Positions 46,086-58,060 are shown, counted from the stretch's first letter. The stretch: 64,000 nucleotides of DNA from Phaeotremella fagi (GCA_001599715.1 BCHU01000012.1:186001-250000); one strand, 5' to 3'. The notes: generated by a model from the letters alone, not told the origin. A program made the numbers and translations.

Positions 46086-48032
46086 TAACACTACTTACAT
46101 AAGTGCTTCCACCCCAGCTGACAACCAGTGACTGACCCACTTGCGTATGCCAAAGATCTAGAGAGTAAGTAATAAGATGACATGATTATGATCATGATCG
46201 AAAACGTTAAATGGAAGTCGCCAAGTCTAGCTCGTAAAAGAAGGAACAAAGTTTTATCTCGAATTTCCCACCAACGACTCCGTTATCTTCTCAATACTCA
46301 ATATTTTGATTGTTCATTTTGAAGCCGTCGCCGACTCCGTTGAAGAAACTGAACATCCGATTAGTTGTTTGAATAGGAATAAGCTTGGCCCTGATGAACA
46401 TCGGAACTTTATTTTACGAATACGATCTTCGACGGTACCTAAAAATACTATTCGCTACTGTAACCTGTCTCCGTCTCTCACGCAAGCCACTACCTAACCC
46501 TAACAAACAAAACGAGAAGCTTGCTATCAATACTCCGTGTCATTTTTTTGATATGCAGTACGATGTTCAAGACGGTGATACTTTGGTGCTTGGTGCCAAG
46601 TGTCAAGTAGGAACAGGTCCTTCGTTTTGCAAATCGGAAGTTGTTCTTTTCAGGATGCCAAGTCACGGTTTGCATGTTCCCCTTTTGGATATGCAGTTCA
46701 GCTTTGAGATATCTGATGCTTATTGTTCTTAGGCCAGTCGTTGACCTCACGAAGATCTTTCATTCCACCTCCAGATCTCCCTTACCGTCTCCAGGTCTGG
46801 GGTCGCCATTCCATAACTCTCTTCTCTCCCGAAATCTATTTAAATCATTGACACCCTAAAATAGCTGAGTAAAGTGACAATTACACATACCTTAGCCTCA
46901 ATTCAGCATAATGTCTATCAGTAACGGGAGAGCCTTCACGAGTAGTTGCAAAATCACCAATTACGACGATCAAACCGAAGAATCCAGAATGCTCACCAAA
47001 CAGTCATTCACGATGCTCAATATCCTGCGAACGACCAATCGTTTGCTTAACGGGTGGTCAACTTTTTGTTGAGGTAAACAAGTACAGACTGATTTTTTGG
47101 TCCATTTATGTCTGTTAGTATCGTTTCCGACTCCTCTGCCTGACAGTGTGGTACGCTGACGAAGACTCCTTCTCGCGAACCGAAAGAATGACAGGTATCC
47201 CTTTCATCGACTGGGCTTCCTCAATCGCCAGTTGAATGTGGCAGTCTACAAAATCATACAATTAGTTTCAAGTAAGTACCAACCGCAACCACGCACGAAG
47301 TCTTCGAGATCCTGTTTTCAGCTGATTGAATGGCGCAACGATGCTCTAGTCTTACCTCCTTGGATTCTTCTTGCCAGGTAAGTCTATCGGTCATCACATA
47401 ACATCCAATTCCTATACCAGACGATAAGCACCCTAATTTTCTTTCTGATGGAATCTCTGAGGATTCACGGGCCCTACTTCTCGTGTTCAAGTACGGAGTG
47501 TTCTTTGTTTGTGTTTGGCTACATCGAGAAAGGTGTGTAGGCATTGCTTCCTGAAATTGATTTACGGTGATTTGTAATGCATCGAAGCAATGACAGCAGC
47601 AGCTTGCTCAACACACCTCTCATGAGACAAGATTGGGGCAGAGCTTTCTGATTATCTAAGACTAGAGTGAGTTGTGGTAGGTGCTTGGATGAGCAGGTTT
47701 CATGCTATGGTCACGCAGTTGTACACCTCCAATACACAGACTCCGTGTTATTTGACGATATGTTCGCTGTATTTAATCTCATGCGCCACCTCAATATAAC
47801 GTTTTCAGGGTTCAACATGTACCTTTATGTGGCACATGCCGCGTTTTGATGGACGATCAAACGCGTGTAGTGGAGCGGAATCAATTCTTTTCCCTTCGAT
47901 TGCGCCCTCCGGACCTTTTATCAACAACTTTCAATCTTTAATAGACTATAGAGATTCAAGGATACACAGACAGACAAGTGAACGTTTACAGATCAAGATT
48001 TACCGTCTCAACACCACACTCAACTCAATCCG

Positions 48033-49763
48033 ATGGCTCCTCTTTCGTTCCTCAAGAACCAAACAGGTAGTGATAAGGTTGATAAAATAGCCAACGGTTC
48101 AGGTTCACCAGTTCCACCTGATTCACCTTCTAAATATCGTCCTTCCAGATTACTTCGACGTAAAGGATCTACCAGTGCTAAATCCCGGAGAGGTACATGG
48201 GAAGGCGAAGATATAGGTGTTGGATCAGTTAACGATTCGAATCATTTATTCTCGGGGCCACCAACTTCTAGTAGTACCTCTACATTCGGTGAACAGCAAC
48301 AGCAACAGCATCAAAACCCGTACGATGATTCACAATTTTATTCAACTACCCCTAGAAGAGGTACGGATTATACCACGACTTCAACGCCTTCATCGACGAA
48401 ATCTAGTGTTTTCAGGAACGACTCGACCTCAAAAAGATCTGGGAAATGGTTTGAACCGAGGACGAGTGAAGAGGAAACGGTTGTCATCTTAGCTGAATCG
48501 AGGTCAAGAGAATCTACGCCGAATTTATCTGAACCAGTGTTGGTTTCGAGAAAGATTACTGAAAATCAACATTCGTTGGTTGACACAACACTCACGCATA
48601 ATCGACCACTCACACCGCCAGACGCTGCCTCGAGGTTGTATCCCACGGCATTGTCGCCTCCTAGAAGACCACTTCCTAGATCACCTAGACCAATTTCGCC
48701 TGGTAGAATTGGGTTGGGGAATGGAGTTGGATATAGACCATCATCGTCTCCTCCGCTGTTGGTTCATCAAAGTTTATCAGCAGTCGGATCTCCCCAACCT
48801 CCGTCAGTATCAGAAACCCCCACATCAAATTCAAACCTTCGTTCAGATTCTCCAACGTGGTCTAGTGATGGTCAACCTCAAGAGATAGCCACTCCTTCAC
48901 CAATGTCACGGCCCACAGTTTCAGCCGCATGGCTAGCGAGAAAACCATCTACCGGTAAATTATCTCGTAAAACTTCAATTTCACGAACGACCACCCCGAC
49001 AGATCTCAATTCTGATCCCTTACCCGCCAAAAAATCAATTTCCAGAAGTCTATCCAGATCTCGATTCAGAGCTGGGTCCTCTTCTTCTGCTGGGAACGAG
49101 ACTGAATCGCAGGATTCTGAAATTGAAGTTTTGGATGTTCAGGAATCGAATTCCAAATCGACTGGATTGGATGGATATGAGGTTGAAGTGGTTTGTATTG
49201 ATCGACGAGCGACGAACAAGGATATAGATGATGGTGAGGAGGTTGACGAGATGAAATGGGAGGTCGTTATTCGACGTAACGGTAAAACTACGATTTCACC
49301 CTCAAGTCCACAACAATTATCTACCATCCCCACAATATCCAGAGCTCAACCTTCAGCCTCATCAATCAACTTGTCGCTATCGCTGGATCATCCAACAGGT
49401 AAACTCGTATTCATAGCATTCCCAACCGACGTCTCTTCCCAAACACCCACCCGTCTACGTCGACCTAGCTCAACAACAGGAGCCTCCCCAAGGAATCTCT
49501 CGACACCACCACCGTTATTCCATTCAAGTTCCGGATCACCCGCTACCCCATCGAGACGGATGAAAGGTTTGAATCCATCTTCTTATCCCTCCCCATCGTA
49601 TCGCAGATCACCCCCTCCCTCTCCTCGTGACATGTTCACACCCAGACGAACACGTTTAGTCACCGCTGCCCAACTTGATGGTGGTCTTTATGCTAAATCC
49701 TCAATGGAGGAATTGACGAATAAATTTGTAAATACCATAGATATCTCTCAGGAAACGAAATAA
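48033..49763 (+). CDS. Ser/Pro/Thr-rich orphan protein, single exon
   Basis: 576 residues in one open frame from ATG 48033. No domain is recognised. The N-terminus is basic (RPSRLLRRKGSTSAKSRRG), a short Gln tract follows (GEQQQQQHQ), and many SP/TP sites suggest CDK/MAPK phosphorylation (SPPRRPLPRSPRPISPGR). The only ordered-looking segment is about residues 380-415, YEVEVVCIDRR with EEVDEMKWEVVIRRNGKT, possibly a small beta structure. The C-terminus ends with SSMEELTNKFVNTIDISQ, a likely helix. It is probably a lineage-specific regulatory or cytoskeletal protein. Coding status is supported by frame length and conserved-looking ends; function is unknown. Confidence 0.7.
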   Translation: MAPLSFLKNQTGSDKVDKIANGSGSPVPPDSPSKYRPSRLLRRKGSTSAKSRRGTWEGEDIGVGSVNDSNHLFSGPPTSSSTSTFGEQQQQQHQNPYDDSQFYSTTPRRGTDYTTTSTPSSTKSSVFRNDSTSKRSGKWFEPRTSEEETVVILAESRSRESTPNLSEPVLVSRKITENQHSLVDTTLTHNRPLTPPDAASRLYPTALSPPRRPLPRSPRPISPGRIGLGNGVGYRPSSSPPLLVHQSLSAVGSPQPPSVSETPTSNSNLRSDSPTWSSDGQPQEIATPSPMSRPTVSAAWLARKPSTGKLSRKTSISRTTTPTDLNSDPLPAKKSISRSLSRSRFRAGSSSSAGNETESQDSEIEVLDVQESNSKSTGLDGYEVEVVCIDRRATNKDIDDGEEVDEMKWEVVIRRNGKTTISPSSPQQLSTIPTISRAQPSASSINLSLSLDHPTGKLVFIAFPTDVSSQTPTRLRRPSSTTGASPRNLSTPPPLFHSSSGSPATPSRRMKGLNPSSYPSPSYRRSPPPSPRDMFTPRRTRLVTAAQLDGGLYAKSSMEELTNKFVNTIDISQETK

Positions 49764-49936
49764 CGATAGACGATTGTCACGTCTTGTCTTGGTAGTAAGG
49801 ATGACTTTTGTCAAAAGTCCTCTTGAAACCTTTTGATGACTTGTAATATACACTATTTTTAACGAATTATACTCATTCACGATCAATCTAATCATTTGTA
49901 ATTGAAATGCAATATGCATAGTAGAAGAATAAACAT

Positions 49937-50658
49937 CTATTTGGTATGATGGATTCGAAGAGGTCCGGGAACATGGACGTAGTTGTTAGCTACAAGCAGC
50001 TGTTAGTTTCACCGACACTCGAAACCAAAGTATTGTCAAACGTACCATAATTCTTTGGAGGGATCTTTGGTTCTCTGGGAGTTTGGACTAGATAATCCCA
50101 ACCCTGTCTTTCAGCCTAAAAGCGAGTTTCAGCGACATCCATCAATCAGAAATCAAATGTGTGTGCAGTTCACTCCTACTCACAAATCCAATAGCATCCT
50201 CTTTAGATCTGAAAACCAGTTTCGTAGCCTGCATATAATCGGCTGAACTAGCCCAACCCATCAATGGATTCTCCCATCTACCAGCACCTTGTAAAGTATC
50301 CCAATCTAATCTCCAATGATGAGTTTTACCTTTACCCGATTGCATCGTTGTTTTGGTTGGTTTGTAAATCCTAACCTGACGATGACGGAGTTCAGCTGGA
50401 CACGAAATCAATTAGTCAATAACTGTATGAAAGTAGTGTAGGGTTCTTACCTGGAGCATCTGAGATTACGTCTGCGGTGATTTCTTGGGGTGTTTCGTGG
50501 ATAGTTGGTGGACCTGGTTTGACGTTTGCTACGACATCGGCAGGATGGATACTGTTGAGACTTCCTGTGGATCTTCTTATTGAACTCGTTGATAGGTAGG
50601 CTATAGATCTGGGTGCGAGCGTACTCGAGGTTGCCCTTCTGAATAGTATTGAAGTCAT
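49937..50658 (-). CDS. NDUFS4: NADH:ubiquinone oxidoreductase 18 kDa subunit (NDUFS4/NUYM)
   Basis: Accessory subunit of mitochondrial complex I at the matrix arm. Four exons; the first is 50658-50451 and the second starts at 50395, with the last ending at 49937. An N-terminal mitochondrial presequence rich in Arg/Ser (MTSILFRRATSSTLAPRS) is followed by the conserved subunit: RQVRIYKPTKTTMQSGKGKT, HHWRLDWDTL, RWENPLMGWASSADYMQ, FRSKEDAIGFAERQGWDY and RIHHTK at the C-terminus. These are family hallmarks and the length (about 185) is normal. Presence of a complex I gene fits a basidiomycete and excludes budding yeasts of the Saccharomyces type. Confidence 0.95.
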
Positions 50659-50965
50659 TGTTGTTTGTTGGTAGTTGGTTATTAAGATGGATGTTTTCAA
50701 TGAGGAGGTGATGATTGGTGGGATGAGGTTACTTAGTGGCGGAATTTCGGTTTTAGAACAATGTGGCGATGTACTTCTGGACATGAAATCGATGCTCAAC
50801 TTCACTATCATCTGCATGTCATTCTCCTTTTATACTATGTGTTAAATCCTCTAAAATTATATATAAATACTTTCAAACACATCCAATTTCTTAATCATTA
50901 TAAAAAGAAAACGAAAATTTTATAAATTCCAAACCACAAACTCAAATTTAAGATTGTCCTTCCAA
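50659..50965. other. Spacer between NDUFS4 promoter and phosphatase 3' end
   Basis: About 300 bp. Holds the NDUFS4 promoter and the 3' UTR of the acid phosphatase gene. It is very AT-rich around 50855-50945. Nothing else is seen. Confidence 0.35.
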
Positions 50966-52944
50966 TTATGAAGTTGGAGCACGACCTCCGTAATCAACAC
51001 CTGGAACGGCGGTGCTATTGACATGAATCAGTTGTGTTCTAGCTCCTACTATGAGAATTCAAGGAAGGTCTATACTTACTAGTTACCGAGACAATCATGA
51101 TTGAAATCAATCTGAGCGTTTCGTTTGATAAGTGCTGAAACTACCGTGTCAAACGAACATAATCCGTTATCATCATATGGACAACCTGGATATGAATTTT
51201 GGATAGGTAAAACGGCGTCGTTCCTAAAGTACATCGTCAATTTTTCATCCCGACCTTTTTTGCTTACAGGATGAAACGAATCTGTTTGGTTGGTTTGTAT
51301 ATCGGACATTCGAGGACTTGGATGACTAGATGGGTACCGAAGGGGACTGTTTGGGAAGCGATGAAACTTTGATATCCTGAGGTTGGACGGGATGTGACGT
51401 TAAGTGGTCCAGACGAAAATAAGGCTGTCAAGTTCAAAGCGGTGAGGGTGTCAAGAACGACGACTTCGTGTGTAGCGTCGGCGTAAATTGATTGATTTAA
51501 TGGGAAGTACTGATATAGTCAGTCACCAGTGGTATTGATTTTTATAAACTTACGATCGGGTTACTGTCAAGAGTCGAGTTTGTGGTTGAGTTGTAAGCGG
51601 ATAAAGGAGTTTGAGTGAATCTAGAGATGAATTCTTCGAGATAACCTTTCCCTTGAGCAGCAGCGACTGGTGAACCAGCACCGTTGTTGTAGTAGAAAGA
51701 AAGATCGTAGTAATATTCGTAATTCTGGAAATCCTCCACAGTGAACAAAGTACAGAAAGCAGAATAACCTAGGGCATCGGTTTCGTAAGAACATAATTGT
51801 AACATTGATAAGATGTCGGTCGTGGTAAGATTGATACCAGTAACATAAGGTTGAATTTTGGCTAAAGTTGGTTTGAAAGCCGTAGCAGCGAAAGCTAAAG
51901 ATACAGTAGATCCAATACCACCTTTAGAAGCGACGTTAGAATTAGTACAAATCTCATAAGGTGCACCAGTATTGTTAACACCCGGATTCTCAACGGCAAT
52001 TTCGATGTTCACTTGTTGTAGATATTCCGGTACACCGAAGAAACCAGCGGCGAAATTTTCAGCAGTTTTCACCATACGATCTTGTGATTCAGTACGGAAA
52101 ACTGGTAAGGTACCTGTTGCGGTGAAATTGTTCAAGAGTTTACCGTAGAGTTGACGGGCTTCTACTCCTTGAGCGAAATTTTGGAGTCTACCGAAGGGGG
52201 TTAGGAGTTCTGCTCCGAGACTGTATTTCCAGGTGTTGAGGAATGTTAGGGGTCCTGTTGCGTTGAAACCAGCTTGGGTGGAGGCGTTGTACACTTTAGC
52301 TGCGAAGTTGGTTGGTAAAGATCCCGAGGTTGGGTAACGGGCACCTGCGGTATGTTGCTTAATGTCTGAGCTCATCTAAGGGGAAGGATACCTACCGTGA
52401 CGATAAAGAATATGGACTTGAGTGATCTCACATTGATCAGGTAACAATGGTGAAGCCTTTGGTAAACCGTAGAAAGATGAGTTGACAGAATAAACAGGTG
52501 AGAGATTACCCCAGTATTTGAACGTTGTGAAGTTGTCCGGGGCGGCTCCAGATGGTTGAGCACCGACTAAAGGGAAGAATTCACCGTTAAGATCAGGATA
52601 GGCAGCGGCGGTTGCTACAGCTCTCGTTAGTCATGATCATCATCGATTGAGTGTTACTTACCAATAGCAAATGGTTCGATACCTGTTACCGTTGGACCTG
52701 GATATCCTACTTGGGGTTCACCAGGGAACTGAGCAGTGTTTGCTGTAGCTAAAAACCTGTCAACTCTACAGTTTCATCTGGACGAAATGGTGGGTGTAGA
52801 CTCACTTGAAGCTGGTGGATAGACATCGGAACTAGTAGCACCCGCAGTGAACGCTGCTCTTTTACCGAAGATGTTGAAGTTGAATGGATGGGCTACGACG
52901 GTGGCAGCACCAAATATGAGGACTGAAGTGGCGATGAGCTTCAT
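50966..52944 (-). CDS. Secreted histidine acid phosphatase (phytase-like)
   Basis: Hydrolyses phosphomonoesters outside the cell. Signal peptide MKLIATSVLIFGAATVVA from ATG 52944. The catalytic motif RHGARYPTSG is split by an intron after RHG (around 52380). YGKLLNN, then FRTESQDRMVKTAENFAAGFFG is the second family hallmark, and CSYETDALGYSAFCTLF the third. Many Asn-X-Ser/Thr sequons occur, as in secreted phosphatases. The usual C-terminal HD motif reads THE here (IYADATHEVVVLDTLTALN). The final exon is uncertain: without a further intron translation stops at 51079; with the chosen splice it ends at 50966 with VPGVDYGGRAPTS. About 560 residues. Confidence 0.88.
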
Positions 52945-53492
52945 CTTGACTGGTGTTCTGGAGGTTTCTGGGGAAGAACATCTTCCATCTGATGTTAGAT
53001 ATATGTACTGCTAATGATGCTACAGAGTCTTTTTTTCGGCCGGTGATGGTCAGGAATCATGATCGGTGTTTTCGATGCTTAGAGTTCAGTTACCATAAAC
53101 GTTTGTCTTTGAGTGTTGGAACGCTACATAAGTTACAGTACTGAGTACATACTCTTAGTTCGGGAAGGTACAGGATGTATTTGTCAAGATAATTGTCACT
53201 GTATGATTGAAAAACGTTCCCGTAAGTTAAATGATAAAATTAGGGCCACACAGGATACAATTCTATTTATAAAGAAACAAGAGCCAACGTACTATCGGCT
53301 TAGCTCGCGATTATCGATGTCGTTATCAGATAAAACCAAATCGATCAGATGGATGACATCATTCCAGCCATCAATCCACCACCATCGTCCGCAGTCTCCA
53401 TAAAAGTCTTTCTACTGGTATCACGTTCGTTGTTTGTTGAGTTACTGTAGTACGAGTACCCCAGATTGCGCAATGCGCAACCAGATATCACT
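52945..53492. other. Promoter of the acid phosphatase and 3' flank of the diflavin reductase
   Basis: About 550 bp. Short frames here (53113-53403 plus) carry no family motif. Phosphate-response sites (CACGTG-like) were looked for and not found in the first 300 bp. Confidence 0.35.
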
Positions 53493-55940
53493 TTACCAAC
53501 TCTCTTCACCTCCTCTCCCGTTCGCGAACATTTCCTCAACATATTTCTCACTCTCCTCCATCGATAATCTCCCTCCTCCTTCAATAGATAAACACCATGC
53601 GACAGCCTCCCTAACCTGACGGGGCATGGCGTTCGATGACCTACCCAAATCAATTAGCAACAGTCCAATACCCAAAACTCAGTTCGTGCCCACCCAGAAA
53701 TGAATATATATCCACCCAAATTCAAAATCCAATCTCTAACCATTTCCTTATCTTGTCGGATCAAATGCTGAACATAGATTTTATCGATTTGATCCCGACT
53801 CGCTGCTACTCCAATCCTAACTCCCTTGACACGATATTCGTTCCATTCGTTTTGATAGTAATAGTCGGATGATTTTGATCGACAACCGAAATATAAGGCT
53901 GTCCCTTTTGATTTATCAGTGTTAGGTTCGTAAGGTGTTTACGATGGACTTACTGGAAGCTGCACCATTCCTTACCCTCTCTTCTAAGAATGCTCTCATC
54001 GGAGCGACGCCCGTTCCAGGACCAACTAATATCATAGGTTTATCATTACTAGGTAGGATAAGTGTAGGCGAAGAAATCTTGACCGCTATCCTCGAGCCTA
54101 CATTCAAACATCAGCATTCAAAGCAACAATTACACTCACCAATCCGAAGTTGATCTAACCAAGAAGAACACAATCCACGTCTTGGAATCCGTAAATTCGT
54201 TTTATATTCCACCAACGCAATCAACAATTGAATTTTTCCCGGATGAGACTATACGTTATCAGTTCACAGATCATTAAAGTAGATAGGAAGGGACAAACAT
54301 CGTTCGAGGAAGCTATGGAAAACTGTCTCCTACGAAGTGGAGGTAGTATCTCAAGAATATGTGAAAGCGGTATCCTAACTTGTCTGAAATCTGCCAAAGT
54401 TTCTAAAACACTTCGTGAAGGTCTCGTAGCGTATGTGAAAATCTCATCCTAATCATATAAGCTTTTCCATCGTCTTCAGCAACTCACGGGATCTTCTAAG
54501 AATTCATCCAGTCTTTCCTGCTCTCTTTCATCTTTCGTTAGACGTCTCATCCATTCGAAAAACGATTTTCTCGGGATTGACCTCAAATCAACGTGGTTGG
54601 TCAAGATCGATCGAAGTGTTGTTGGAATGTCCGAGGGGAGATGATTGGGTAAAGGTTGTTCTACGTCTTAGTAAGGGACTATCAAGACAGACTTACCTGG
54701 TATTAAAGAACTTATGTATACTTCTTCATCGGCTTGCGAGCCCAGTTCCATCATTTCAAGGAATAGATCAACCTCCTCAACACTGATTTGAGGATGCAAA
54801 GAACAGATTGAACCGGGTGGGTAAGTTCTATAAATCGATTTCAGTCAAAAGTCTATAATACACAGAAAGGGACTCACACATTCTGATCCTCAAATTCCAA
54901 TTCAATCTCTCGCACATCTTGCCACCAATCATCCTGAGTGACTCTAGAATTTTTTCTCATTTTCGTCCAAACCCATCCATCGTTGATGAGATCCTCCGAT
55001 TGATAAGTGAATCTCTGTCTACTTGGTCCTGCTTCAGCGTTCCTTTCTCCATTTGACGACAGAGCGAGTCCATCCAGATCAAGTACCTGAGATCCATTTT
55101 TTGAAGTTGGTTCTAACTTATATATCGGTGGTGGTAACTCGGTAAAGGATTGGATTGAAGATTCAGAAATTGAGGTTGGGAGATAAGGTAAGAAATTATC
55201 TAAAGTCACTTGAAGCCATGGTAAAAGAGTTTCCTCGATCCTACGAAGTCCGTAAGTTGTTAAGAAAATCATTTGGACATTTTTATCGCTCAAGCTTACC
55301 CGTTTGGAGCCCTTTCGTCACCCCAGGCAGGTTCATTTAACAGACATGCACCCAAACCTTCCATCCTCCTGACAAGCATTTTACCGGCATAACAAAATCT
55401 TTCATATGAGCTATCGCCCAATCCAAAAACACTAAAGTTAACATCTATCTCTCAATTAGCTTTTAATCATCTTTGACACTATAAACCTTTGGCTTACCCT
55501 CTAAAATGTCTTCTGGCAGTGAAGATCGAAGTAAAGCTGTCCAAAGTCCCAACATCGCCGGTGGTGGATCACCCCGTCCATGAGTCGAAGTGATCAACAC
55601 CAACAGAGGAATATGAGGAAGTTCCATCTGATTGCCATCCCATTAAAATTATGTCCCAACTTAAAACACTTGAACTTACAATATCGAAAACCTCCATACT
55701 GATCACAGAACATTTCCGACCGAATCTCCTAAATTCACGTCCAACTCTTTCAGCTACATCTTGGGCGTTCCCCGTTTCCGAGGCGTATAATATCAGAAGA
55801 GTGTCGCTGTAGGGTGCTAGGGAGGAGGTTGAGGAGGTTGGGGAAGGTGGGATGGACATATATAACGATGGGTTGTAGAATCTTGAACTTTTTGACTGAG
55901 TTTTCAGTGGAGATATCGAGTTGTTATTGTGGGGCTCCAT
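53493..55940 (-). CDS. TAH18: NADPH-dependent diflavin oxidoreductase 1 (Tah18/NDOR1)
   Basis: Passes electrons from NADPH via FAD and FMN to the Fe-S protein Dre2/anamorsin in cytosolic Fe-S cluster assembly. N-terminal flavodoxin domain: LLILYASETGNAQDVAERV, then VFGLGDSSYERFCYAGKML. The linker and FAD domain hold LPPPIYKLEP, YPPGSICSLHPQ and SIPRKSFFEWM. The NADPH part has NDKPMILVGPGTGVAPMRAF, LYFGCRSKSSDYYYQNEW and a C-terminal MEESEKYVEEMFANGRGG ending in Trp, the residue that stacks on flavin in this family. About eight introns. The ATG at 55940 gives a short Ser/Pro-rich leader; the ATG at about 55862 (MSIPPSPTSS) is possible too. Confidence 0.93.
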
Positions 55941-56046
55941 GTTGGATATCACCTAACCTACTGTTGAAATGAGGTTGGGCTCTGGTAGGTTAATCATTGA
56001 CTGGTAATATTCGTGTACTGTGAATAGATAGATATAGATCAGAAGG

Positions 56047-58060
56047 ATGTCTTTACCATCTCTCTTCAAGCTACCAGTAGAAAGATTCTCCCCAAAGGAT
56101 AAAGAAAGGTATGTCTCAACTTTATCTGTCGTTGACTAAAACTAAAACGTTCACTTTCAGCTTTGCGTAAGTATCATTCCAACATCCACAAATCCAACCC
56201 CATCTCCAAACTGACAACTGAAAAAAAAAGCTACACAACAGTAGTAAAAAGATGGCCAACAATCATAACCTCAATCATCTCAACCATCACCAACGTAAAC
56301 CACGAACTTCATTTCTCGACTTCCACCGAAGACGCTGCGAAATTGAAAGAAGGTAAAGAGATCATATCGAAGTTATCATCTCTCAAGCATGAGATGGGTA
56401 AAAACGAGGTTCTAACACCAATAGAAATTGACGGTGGTGATAATGTCGATTGTTATAATCTTGAATTGGAGAGTTATCAGGATGAAGATAAACGTTGGTT
56501 CACCATGAATTGGCTTTTTGCTGAATGTTATCTGTAAGTTCGTTCTGAGGGTTTTTGGTGTTGACGTCGATTTTCTTAGATATCGTCGTATTAGAAATTA
56601 CTTTGCTTTGACTGTTTACTGGAAAGAATTTGATCCGTTCTTCGCTTCTAAGGCTGAAACGTATAAATCAAGTTCTGGGGCTATCATCCGTAGGTCAAAC
56701 CGCTTTCATCGTTCCAAAAACACCTTTTCTGAATGTCTGCATAGATTTGGCTAAAGCTCTTAACGCAATGGAAGAGAAGAAAGATTTACAAGATGGTTTT
56801 GAAAAACAAAATTCTCCACTAGAGATCGCTTTCCTGTAAGTCAACCTGATTGAAGCAAGATTAATCGTGCAGTGAAATGATTCAAGCAGATCTATGGGGT
56901 AACGCAACGGTAAGCTGCACCTTAAATCAAATATCACTAACACCCAACAGGACCTCTCCCTTCTAGTAGATCTCAAATACGAAGATCTCCAAGAACTTCA
57001 AGCAGTAGGAGCCAAAGCTCAAGCTGAACAAGCTAAATTGATCATTCGAAACGATCTACCTAAAGTCTGGGAATATCTCCAAACCCTGAAAAACGGTCGT
57101 GTTGATATTGTCTTGGATAATGCTGGGTTTGAAGTGAGTCTCAAGTTGGTAGCTTGGATTGGGACTGATGCTGGAGCAGCTTTATACGGATTTCATCTTT
57201 GCGGATTTCTTGATTTCTTGTACACCTTTTGTGGAGAGTGTTGTCTTCCAGTAGGTTCTTCATTGGGGTTTGAATTGTTTGCTGATCAAAACAGTCCAAA
57301 AGCTATTCCATGGTTTGTTAGTGATGTTCTGCCCTACGATTTCACGTAGGTCTCTCTACTTTCAGTAAAATCTTTCAAATTTAACACAGACACAACACCA
57401 GATGGGCAATAGATTCTCTCCTCGACACAACCTTCTTCTCCGAACACGCCAAAACACCATTAACAGAAATCGACATCGCAGCCCTCAAAAGTTTAGCAAC
57501 AAGATGGAAATCTCATCTTTCAACTGGTAAATTCAAACTTTCAGTTCCGTTGGATACGAAATTGGGTAGTAAGACTGAACTGGGTGGATTCTGGAGTACA
57601 CAATATTCGTATCAGGATTTACCTGAGGTTGATCCGGTGCTTTTGGGGGAATTGCAGAAGTCTGATTTAGTCGTTTTCAAGGGTGATTTGAAGTAGGTTT
57701 TGGAGTATTCGCTGACAAGATGAAATGAACTGACACATTTTCTGTTAGTTATCGAAAGTGAGTATATTGTGGTAAGGGTTAGTTGCTGTCTGACTCTAAT
57801 AGACTACTCGGCGATGCCAAATGGCCAACTACCACGCCGTTCGATGAAGTTCTCGGACCGTTGGCCAGAAAGATCACTCTTTTGAGTTTAAGAACCAACA
57901 AGGCCGATACAATGTAGGTCTTTACTTTTTATCTTTAGTAGCGTACTAACCAAAGTACAGTGCTGGATTACCTGAAGGAATAGAGGCGGAATTAGATAAA
58001 ACGGATCCAAGTTGGAGAGTAGCTGGTAAATACGCTGTTGTTTCTTTCTCGAAACGGTAG
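56047..58060 (+). CDS. ARMT1: DUF89 damage-control phosphatase/acidic residue methyltransferase (ARMT1 family)
   Basis: Metal-dependent phosphatase of the DUF89 family (human ARMT1, yeast Hrt2), thought to remove damaged or excess sugar phosphates such as fructose-1-phosphate. Exon 1 56047-56108, exon 2 only 56161-56166 (6 nt), exon 3 from 56238. Motifs in order: SFAYTTVVKRWP, RWFTMNWLFAECYLYRRI, ADLWGNATDLSLL, DIVLDNAGFE (metal/substrate), LYTDFIFADFL, HPKAIPWFVSDV and VFKGDLNYRKLLGDAKWP. The last is split by a 9-nt exon (57749-57757). The end is DPSWRVAGKYAVVSFSKR. The length, about 450 residues, is normal. A frame change near 56690 is an intron (56693-56746), not a mutation. Confidence 0.92.

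Larger units (their letters stand above)
45564..48032. other. Gene-poor region
   Basis: About 2.5 kb with no convincing gene. It contains a TA microsatellite (45787-45802) in the 3' flank of the kinase gene and a perfect 8-bp hairpin (46065-46085). Two short frames (46911-47074 plus, 47254-47544 minus) have ATG starts but no recognisable motif or exon partners. The end of the region is the promoter of the 48033 gene. Confidence 0.4.

Noticed and set aside
46911..47074. Short plus-strand frame beginning MSISNGRAFT
   Set aside because: About 50 codons, no motif, no downstream exon in frame; could be chance.
47254..47544. Minus-strand frame of 96 codons
   Set aside because: ATG start but no recognisable motif, no splice partners and atypical composition; not reported as a gene.
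56680..56760. Apparent frameshift in the ARMT1 gene
   Set aside because: A GTAGGT donor and TGCATAG acceptor define a 54-nt intron that restores the family sequence, so no mutation is needed.
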